Part shown: positions 6,114 through 10,834 of the stretch, in pieces
How positions within the stretch are numbered: position 1 is the stretch's first letter
Layout of the letters: every line of letters starts with the position of its first letter
Source of the DNA: Clostridiales bacterium
GTDB lineage: Bacteria; Bacillota; Clostridia; Oscillospirales; Acutalibacteraceae
DNA length: 10,834 bases
NCBI GenBank assembly: GCA_019416395.1
Contig: DXXH01000069.1
Location: 3,469-14,302, forward strand
Direction of reading: 5' to 3'
Notes under the pieces: model-generated
What the model saw: only the letters and a program-made list of their open reading frames with translations
Database searches by the model: none
Told to the model about the DNA's origin: nothing
Program-made: the position numbers and the translations under genes

Positions 6114-7397
6114 TTATTGCCGTTCCGAAAGCAATTTCTCACTGGCAGCCAGCCGTACGCAGATGCACAGCAAGTGCATTGCCTGGCGCAGTTCTTCCTG
6201 AGGCGGAAAACTGGGAGCAATCCGAATATTGCTGTCATTGGGGTCTGCGCCGTAGGGGAAAGTCGCGCCAGCGTCGGTGAGGATTACGCCAGCTTCTTTA
6301 CAAAGGGAGACAACCCGCTTAGCGCAACCGTTCATTACGTCCAGGTTCACAAAATAACCGCCGTTGGGCTCGCTCCACTTTGCAATGCCCAAATCCCCGA
6401 GTTCCTGGGCCAGGGAATCTTCCACAATGTGGAACTTGGGCTCCAGGATCTTCCGGTGGCCCTGCATCAAGGAAAGCACACCGTCAATATCGTGCAGGAA
6501 CAAAATATGCCGCAGCTGATTGAGCTTATCCGGGCCAATGGTTTGGGTGGTGATCCGGCGCTTCAAATCCACAATATTCGCCTTGCTGGCCCCCAAAGCT
6601 GCCACGCCTGCGCCTGGGAAGGAAATCTTCGAAGTAGAAGCGAAGAACAACACCTGGTCCTCTGTCCCCTGCTTCAAGCATTCATCGTAAAGATTGAGCA
6701 GCGTATCCGGAGTGTCGGTCAAGTCGTGAACGCAATAGGCATTATCCCACATAATGCGGAAGTCTTTCGCTGCCGGCTTTAAGGCAGCGAACCGGCGGAC
6801 TGTTTCATCGGAATAAGTAATACCGGTGGGGTTGGAGTATTTAGGCACGCACCAGCACCCCTTGATGGTATCATCGTTCGCCACCAGACGCTCAATCAGG
6901 TCCATATCCGGGCCGGTTTTGAGCATGGGGACCGGAATCATTTCAAAGCCAAAATATTCTGTCACAGCAAAGTGCCGGTCATATCCAGGAGCGGGGCACA
7001 GGAACTTGACTTTTTCCTGCTTGCACCAGGGCTTACAACCCCCAAAGCCATGGGTAAATCCTTGGGAGATACAATCAAACATCATTTGCAGGCTGGAGTT
7101 GTTGCCCAGGATAATCAAATCCGCGGGGACTTCCATCATTTTGCTGAAGATTTCCCGCATTTCCGGCAAACCGTTCCAAACGCCGTAGTTCCGGCAGTCA
7201 TCGCCGTTGGAATTTGCAAACTCACTCCGGGCACGAAGGGCTTCCAGGACTCCCAACGCCAAATCCAACTGTTCAGCGCAAGGCTTACCACGGGCCATAT
7301 TCAACTGCAAATTCAGGCTTTTGAAATCCTCGTACTGCTCTAGCGCCTCTAGGTGAATTTTCTGAAGTTCCTCGTTTGTTTTTTGAGCCAGCTTCAT
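6114..7397 (-). CDS. Class Ic (MocR-like) PLP aspartate aminotransferase
   Basis: A 427-residue fold-type I PLP aminotransferase matching the class Ic aspartate aminotransferase family, which transfers the amino group between aspartate and 2-oxoglutarate. Visible active-site parts: GNNSSLQMMFD (about residues 98-108, cofactor phosphate loop), PKYSNPTG (about 185-192, with the conserved Asn), MWDNAY (216-221, Asp for the pyridine nitrogen and Tyr), STSKISFPGAG (about 254-264, with the Schiff-base Lys at 257) and NIRIAPSFP with the substrate-carboxylate Arg at about 392. The length fits this family. Start choice: the ATG at 7397-7395 has GGGAG 8 bases upstream; the ATG five codons earlier has none. 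It is a single-gene unit with its own promoter, convergent with the YtvI-like gene. Exact substrate preference is inferred from family only. Confidence 0.9.
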   Translation of the reverse strand: MKLAQKTNEELQKIHLEALEQYEDFKSLNLQLNMARGKPCAEQLDLALGVLEALRARSEFANSNGDDCRNYGVWNGLPEMREIFSKMMEVPADLIILGNNSSLQMMFDCISQGFTHGFGGCKPWCKQEKVKFLCPAPGYDRHFAVTEYFGFEMIPVPMLKTGPDMDLIERLVANDDTIKGCWCVPKYSNPTGITYSDETVRRFAALKPAAKDFRIMWDNAYCVHDLTDTPDTLLNLYDECLKQGTEDQVLFFASTSKISFPGAGVAALGASKANIVDLKRRITTQTIGPDKLNQLRHILFLHDIDGVLSLMQGHRKILEPKFHIVEDSLAQELGDLGIAKWSEPNGGYFVNLDVMNGCAKRVVSLCKEAGVILTDAGATFPYGADPNDSNIRIAPSFPPQEELRQAMHLLCICVRLAASEKLLSERQ

Positions 7398-7471
7398 CAC
7401 GACATCTCCCATATGTAAATTTGAATTGATAAGCTCTTCACGTTGTCATTTCGGAACAGTAAACCTCTCAT

Positions 7472-7500
7472 ATTGTACTCTATTACCCAGAAAAATGCAA
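7472..7500 (-). promoter_or_regulatory. Promoter of the aminotransferase gene
   Basis: On the minus strand, TTGCAT (7500-7495) and TACAAT (7477-7472) are spaced by 17 bases and predict a start near 7465 and a leader of about 68 bases. The -35 box lies in one arm of an 11-bp inverted repeat. Confidence 0.75.
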
Positions 7501-7526
7501 GCTGATTTTATTCCCCTTGCATTTTT
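7491..7526. repeat. 11-bp inverted repeat in the divergent promoter region
   Basis: AAAAATGCAAG (7491-7501) and CTTGCATTTTT (7516-7526) are perfect inverted copies separated by 14 bases. The left arm contains the -35 box of the aminotransferase promoter. It may be an operator or a weak terminator-like hairpin; the stem has only three G-C pairs. Confidence 0.7.
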
Positions 7527-7615
7527 TACATTTTGTATGAGCATAGATCATTCCCTGTGTCTTTTCTGTGCAACCTTGCTCAAGTTTTAAAAAAAGGAAA
7601 ACATCCTGCAAAACA

Positions 7616-7644
7616 TTGTAGTCTGTCCTCAAATATGCTATAAT
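7616..7644 (+). promoter_or_regulatory. Promoter of the PurF homologue
   Basis: TATAAT (7639-7644) is preceded by TGC (extended -10). A poor -35 box, TTGTAG (7616-7621), lies 17 bases upstream. The predicted start near 7651 gives a leader of about 60 bases with two tandem GGAGG elements (7694-7698 and 7702-7706) before the start codon. Confidence 0.75.
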
Positions 7645-7711
7645 ATTTTTTATTGTGACAGGAAGTATCTTCTTGATAAATTCTAGCTTATATGGAGGTA
7701 TGGAGGATTTT

Positions 7712-9118
7712 ATGGGCGGATTTTTTGGCGTCGCTTCTAAAGAAGATTGCATGTTTGACCTGTTCTTTGGAACGGACTATCACTCCCATTTGGGAACCCG
7801 GCGGGCAGGTATGGCGGTATATGACCCGGAAAAAGGGTTCGACCGGGCCATTCACAACATTGAAAACTCCCCTTTCCGCACGAAATTTGACAAGGACGTT
7901 TCCAGCATGAAGGGGCACCTGGGCATTGGCTGTATTTCCGATTATGAGCCTCAGCCCTTGATTGTGCGTTCCCATCATGGCACTTACGCCATTGTTACAG
8001 TGGGCAAGATCAACAACACCGACGAGATCGTGAGCCAGCTGTTCAAAAATGGGCATTCCCATTTTCTGGAAATGAGTGGCGGCGATGTAAACGCCACAGA
8101 AGTGGTAGCCTCGGTGATCAACCAGAAGTCCAACCTGATCGAGGGCATTCAGTACGCTCAGGAAACCATTGATGGTTCCATGACCATGCTGATTTTGACC
8201 CCCAAGGGGATTCTCGCCGCCCGGGATAAACTTGGCCGCACCCCGGTGGCCATCGGCAAAAAGGAAAACGCCTATTGCGTCTCCTTTGAGAGCTTCGCTT
8301 ACCTGAACTTGGGCTATACGGAAGAGCGGGAACTGGGCCCCGGCGAAATCGCCATGGTGACTCCGGAAGGTGTTCAAACACTGGCTCAGCCTGGAAAAGA
8401 CATGAAGATCTGCACCTTCTTGTGGGTGTATTATGGATATCCTTCTTCTTCCTATGAAGGCGTAAGCGTAGAGGAAATGCGGTACCGTTGCGGTGCTATG
8501 CTGGCACGCCGGGATAACGCCAATCCTGACACTGTGGCAGGTGTCCCCGATTCCGGTACAGCCCACGCGATTGGATACGCCAATGAATCCGGGATCCCCT
8601 TCTCCCGTCCCTTTATCAAATATACGCCTACTTGGCCCCGTTCGTTCATGCCTACGATTCAGAGCCAGCGGAATTTGATTGCCAAGATGAAGCTGATCCC
8701 CGTGCACGAACTGATCCAAAATCGAAGCCTGCTGCTGATTGACGACTCCATTGTCCGGGGCACCCAACTGCGGGAAACCACGGAATTCCTGTATCAGAGC
8801 GGTGCCAGGGAAGTCCATGTGCGGCCGGCATGCCCCCCCTTGCTTTATGGCTGTAAGTATTTGAACTTCTCCCGTTCTACTTCCGTGATGGATTTGATTA
8901 CCCGCCGGGTGATCAAAGAGATGGAAGGTACGGAAGAACCGGCAAATCTTGCCAACTACGCAGATCCGGAAAGCGGCGAGTACAACGCCATGTTGGAGTA
9001 CATCGGGAAAAAGCTGAATTTCACTTCTCTGCGGTATCATCGGTTGGACGACATGATCCAGTCCGTGGGCATTGACAAGTGCAAGCTTTGTACCTACTGC
9101 TGGGACGGTCAGGAATAA
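7712..9118 (+). CDS. PurF (glutamine PRPP amidotransferase) homologue lacking the catalytic cysteine
   Basis: A 468-residue homologue of amidophosphoribosyltransferase, the enzyme that makes phosphoribosylamine from PRPP and glutamine in purine synthesis. The N-terminal Ntn-type glutaminase domain (about 1-230) starts MGGFFG where active PurF reads MCG, so the nucleophile Cys is Gly. The usual GHVRY region reads GHLGIG and the oxyanion HNG reads TVG, so glutamine hydrolysis is unlikely. The phosphoribosyltransferase half keeps the PRPP loop LLLIDDSIVRGT (340-351) and GVPDSG (about 277-282). Cysteines at the PurF iron-sulfur positions remain: 234 (KIC), 381 (PPLLYGC) and the C-terminal CKLCTYC (457, 460, 463). 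The start at 7712 is set by GGAGG 5 bases upstream and by alignment to the PurF N-terminus. It could use free ammonia, serve another pathway, or regulate. No purine genes adjoin it. Confidence 0.88.
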   Translation: MGGFFGVASKEDCMFDLFFGTDYHSHLGTRRAGMAVYDPEKGFDRAIHNIENSPFRTKFDKDVSSMKGHLGIGCISDYEPQPLIVRSHHGTYAIVTVGKINNTDEIVSQLFKNGHSHFLEMSGGDVNATEVVASVINQKSNLIEGIQYAQETIDGSMTMLILTPKGILAARDKLGRTPVAIGKKENAYCVSFESFAYLNLGYTEERELGPGEIAMVTPEGVQTLAQPGKDMKICTFLWVYYGYPSSSYEGVSVEEMRYRCGAMLARRDNANPDTVAGVPDSGTAHAIGYANESGIPFSRPFIKYTPTWPRSFMPTIQSQRNLIAKMKLIPVHELIQNRSLLLIDDSIVRGTQLRETTEFLYQSGAREVHVRPACPPLLYGCKYLNFSRSTSVMDLITRRVIKEMEGTEEPANLANYADPESGEYNAMLEYIGKKLNFTSLRYHRLDDMIQSVGIDKCKLCTYCWDGQE

Positions 9119-9140
9119 ACACCGTCTTTCCTGCAAACTA

Positions 9141-9172
9141 AAAACCCCTGTGGTATTTACCACAGGGGTTTT
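9141..9172. terminator. Bidirectional terminator between the PurF homologue and asnS
   Basis: A perfect 14-bp stem (AAAACCCCTGTGGT at 9141-9154 with ACCACAGGGGTTTT at 9159-9172) closes an ATTT loop. It ends in TTTT on the plus strand and TTTTT on the minus strand, so it can terminate both convergent genes. It is 22 bases from the PurF-homologue stop and 73 bases from the asnS stop. Confidence 0.93.
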
Positions 9173-9245
9173 GCTGTATTTCGATCAATTTGCGGGAACA
9201 ACTGCCAATTTGGAAGTATAGCCCACCAAGAGGAAGTATGATCTT

Positions 9246-10640
9246 TTAGAATTCCGCCACGCCAGTAGTACGAGGGAAGGGCAGCACATCGCGGATATTG
9301 GCAATGCCGGTGAGATACATCACCAAACGCTCAAAGCCAATGCCAAAGCCGGCATGTTTGTTTCCGCCAAAACGGCGCAAATCCAAATACCACCAGTAGT
9401 CCTCTTCCTTCAGGCCCAGTTCCCGAATACGCTGCAACAGCACGTCATACCGTTCTTCACGCTGGCTGGCACCCACCAATTCCCCGATTCCGGGAACCAG
9501 CAGGTCGGTGGCCGCAACAGTCTTGTTGTCGTCGTTCAAGCGCATGTAGAAGGCCTTGATCTCCTTGGGATAATCGGTGACAAACACAGGCTTGCCGAAA
9601 TGCTTCTCCGTCAGGAATTTTTCATGCTCGGTTTGCAGGTCCACACCCCAGGAAACCTTGTATTCAAACTCGTCGTTGTGGGGTTCCAGAATCTTTACAG
9701 CGTCGGTGTAGCTGATCCGCACAAAATCGGAATCCGCCACATGGCGCAAACGATCCAGCAAACCTTTATCCACAAAGGTGTTGCAGAATTCCATGTCCTG
9801 GGGGCAAGTCTCCAGAACATAGCGGATCACATATTTGATGGCCGCTTCAATAACGTCCATATCGTCAGTCAAATCGGCAAAGGCCATTTCCGGCTCGATC
9901 ATCCAGAATTCCGCTGCATGGCGCTGGGTATAAGACCGCTCAGCCCGGAAAGTAGGACCAAAGGTATACACTTTTCCGAAAGCCATAGCCATGCATTCGG
10001 CTTCCAGCTGGCCGGAAACCGTCAAAGAAGTGGGTTTCTGGAAAAAGTCCTCTTTATAATCCACGTTGCCCTGCTCGTCCTTAGGCAGGTTTTCCATATC
10101 CAAAGTGGTGACCTGGAACATCTCCCCTGCCCCTTCACAGTCACTGCCGGTAATAATCGGAGTGTGTGCGTATACAAATCCATTTTCTTGGAAGAATTTA
10201 TGGATACCGAAGGCGGCGGCAGAACGCACACGGAACGCAGCGCTGTACAGGTTCGTGCGGGGACGAAGATGGGCGATGGTACGCAGGAATTCCACAGTAT
10301 GGCGCTTTTTCTGCAGGGGATATTCGGGCGAAGAGGGACCTTCCACCACAATCTCCTGAGCGTGGATCTCAAAAGGCTGTTTTGCTTGGGGGGTGGCGAT
10401 CAAAGTACCTGTCACACGCAAGGCCGCACCCACATTCTGCGAAGCGATTTCCTTAAAGTTATCGATCTTTCCATCTTCAAACACAATCTGAACGCCTTTG
10501 AAAGATGTGCCGTCATTCAAGTCGATGAACCCCAAGGTTTTGGAATCCCGAATAGACCGGGCCCAACCGCACACAGTGACGGTCTTTCCCTCATACGACG
10601 GAAGGTCTTTGTAAAACAATGCCACTTCTTCTTTTTTCAT
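9246..10640 (-). CDS. asnS: Asparaginyl-tRNA synthetase
   Basis: A 464-residue class IIb aminoacyl-tRNA synthetase that charges tRNA-Asn with asparagine; the length is standard for bacterial AsnRS. An N-terminal OB-fold anticodon-binding domain (about 18-100, starting TVTVCGWARSIRDSK) leads into the catalytic domain. There, motif 1 lies near 137-170, the AsnRS-specific GSDCEGAGEMF is at 165-175, motif 2 runs FRAERSYTQRHAAEFWMIEPE (231-251, with the ATP-binding Arg), and motif 3 is GFGIGFERLVMYLTG (431-445), followed by NIRDVLPFPR. Its presence implies direct Asn-tRNA formation, though it does not exclude a GatCAB route elsewhere. An in-frame TGA lies 6 bases before the ATG, so the start cannot move upstream. 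No Shine-Dalgarno sequence is at normal distance; AGGAGGG lies 27 bases up, before a small potential hairpin. Confidence 0.96.
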   Translation of the reverse strand: MKKEEVALFYKDLPSYEGKTVTVCGWARSIRDSKTLGFIDLNDGTSFKGVQIVFEDGKIDNFKEIASQNVGAALRVTGTLIATPQAKQPFEIHAQEIVVEGPSSPEYPLQKKRHTVEFLRTIAHLRPRTNLYSAAFRVRSAAAFGIHKFFQENGFVYAHTPIITGSDCEGAGEMFQVTTLDMENLPKDEQGNVDYKEDFFQKPTSLTVSGQLEAECMAMAFGKVYTFGPTFRAERSYTQRHAAEFWMIEPEMAFADLTDDMDVIEAAIKYVIRYVLETCPQDMEFCNTFVDKGLLDRLRHVADSDFVRISYTDAVKILEPHNDEFEYKVSWGVDLQTEHEKFLTEKHFGKPVFVTDYPKEIKAFYMRLNDDNKTVAATDLLVPGIGELVGASQREERYDVLLQRIRELGLKEEDYWWYLDLRRFGGNKHAGFGIGFERLVMYLTGIANIRDVLPFPRTTGVAEF

Positions 10641-10648
10641 ATTGTGTC

Positions 10649-10674
10649 ACAGCCAATGAAGGCCGCTCCCTCCT
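10649..10674 (-). promoter_or_regulatory. Distant ribosome binding site of asnS with a possible spacer hairpin
   Basis: On the minus strand AGGAGGG occupies 10674-10668. It is followed by a 6-bp stem with two G-U pairs (10666-10661 with 10654-10649, loop TTCATT), then 8 bases and the ATG at 10640. Folding this stem would bring the Shine-Dalgarno element to an effective distance of about 9 bases. The stem is weak, so this is a hypothesis. Confidence 0.4.
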
Positions 10675-10703
10675 TCTCTTTCCTGAAATTCAAATTCCTT
10701 TTA

Positions 10704-10732
10704 ATCATACCGCAGCATGCTGCCCCTGGCAA
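10704..10732 (-). promoter_or_regulatory. asnS promoter
   Basis: On the minus strand, TTGCCA (10732-10727) and TATGAT (10709-10704) are separated by 17 bases, predicting a start near 10697 and a leader of about 57 bases, too short for a T-box. The spacer contains the perfect 12-bp palindrome GCAGCATGCTGC (10712-10723). Confidence 0.8.
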
Positions 10733-10740
10733 GTGGAAAA

Positions 10741-10778
10741 TAGAAAAAAACGCTGAATTCAAAAGAATCCAGCGTTTT
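10741..10778 (-). terminator. Intrinsic terminator after tRNA-Ser
   Basis: On the minus strand, the arm AAAACGCTGGATTC (10778-10765) pairs with GAATTCAGCGTTTT (10760-10747), 14 bp with one G-U pair, around a TTTT loop. A run of T follows. It begins 1 base after the tRNA CCA end. Confidence 0.9.
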
Positions 10779-10779
10779 A

Positions 10780-10834
10780 TGGCGGAGAGGATGCGACTCG
10801 AACGCACAATGCCTTGCGGCACACCACATTTCCA
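10780..10834 (-). tRNA. tRNA-Ser(GGA), 3' part; 5' end outside the window
   Basis: Read on the minus strand, the right edge is the 3' part of a class II tRNA. The anticodon loop begins T-GGA-AA (T33 at 10834, anticodon at 10833-10831). The 3' strand of the anticodon stem follows, then a long variable arm (TGCC-GCAA-GGCA), a T arm with loop TTCGAGT flanked by GTGCG and CGCAT, the acceptor strand CCTCTCC, discriminator G and an encoded CCA. The long variable arm, discriminator G and GGA anticodon identify a serine tRNA reading UCC/UCU codons. The acceptor 5' strand, D arm and promoter lie beyond the window. Confidence 0.9.

Larger units (their letters stand above)
7398..7711. other. 314-base divergent intergenic region (aminotransferase / PurF homologue)
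   Basis: This AT-rich stretch holds one promoter for each flanking gene, pointing outward, described separately. Between them lies an 11-bp inverted repeat (arms at 7491-7501 and 7516-7526). The remaining bases around 7530-7610 show no gene, riboswitch or tRNA that I can recognise. An open frame on the minus strand through this region has no ribosome binding site or family resemblance. Confidence 0.6.

Noticed and set aside
7688..9163. A 491-codon open frame antisense to the PurF homologue
   Set aside because: It mirrors the codon structure of the sense gene, reads through the terminator at 9141-9172, and resembles no protein family. Long antisense frames are common opposite genes of this composition.
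9212..9239. Two copies of GGAAGTAT 20 bases apart between the terminator and asnS, with a third near 7661
   Set aside because: Eight-base repeats are expected by chance over this length, and no symmetry, promoter or gene is associated with them.
10637..10822. A 61-codon minus-strand open frame that ends overlapping the asnS start (ATGA)
   Set aside because: It runs through the 3' half of tRNA-Ser, its terminator and the asnS promoter, and has no family resemblance. The ATGA overlap is coincidental.

Overview
The window looks like a chromosomal housekeeping stretch from a low-to-mid-GC Gram-positive anaerobe of the class Clostridia, plausibly Oscillospirales/Ruminococcaceae. This placement is inferred from strong GGAGG-type ribosome binding sites, sigma-A promoters, intrinsic terminators, a PadR/HAAS sensor operon, a YtvI-type membrane protein, a class Ic aminotransferase and a bacterial RNase P RNA. 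No phylogenetic computation was possible. I see no transposase, phage gene, CRISPR array or other mobile element.

Left part (1-2460, + strand): the 3' end of an unidentified membrane protein gene, a nitroreductase-family flavoprotein gene closed by a terminator, then a three-gene operon encoding a PadR repressor, a HAAS/DUF1700-like membrane protein and a lipoprotein. The operon has a near-consensus promoter, a perfect inverted repeat just after the -10 box, and a terminator that also serves the opposite strand.

Middle (2488-4585): rnpB and pncB (nicotinate phosphoribosyltransferase) lie on the minus strand. The rnpB promoter -35 box coincides with the pncB stop codon. A small Cro/CI-type regulator is transcribed divergently from pncB; both promoters carry a short palindrome. 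Next come a YtvI-like AI-2E family membrane protein (+) and, convergent with it, a class Ic aspartate aminotransferase (-).

Right part (7398-10834): a 314-base divergent intergenic region separates the aminotransferase from a PurF (glutamine PRPP amidotransferase) homologue. This protein has glycine in place of the catalytic cysteine and lacks other glutaminase residues, but keeps the PRPP motif and the positions of the iron-sulfur cysteines. It is the most interesting gene here. It converges on asnS (asparaginyl-tRNA synthetase, -), with a shared 14-bp-stem terminator between them. Upstream of asnS, the 3' part of a tRNA-Ser(GGA) gene and its terminator run off the window.

Functionally the genes are mostly independent single-gene units (NAD salvage, tRNA processing and charging, amino acid transamination, a PRPP-related enzyme) rather than one pathway. 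The only evident multi-gene operon is padR-HAAS-lipoprotein.
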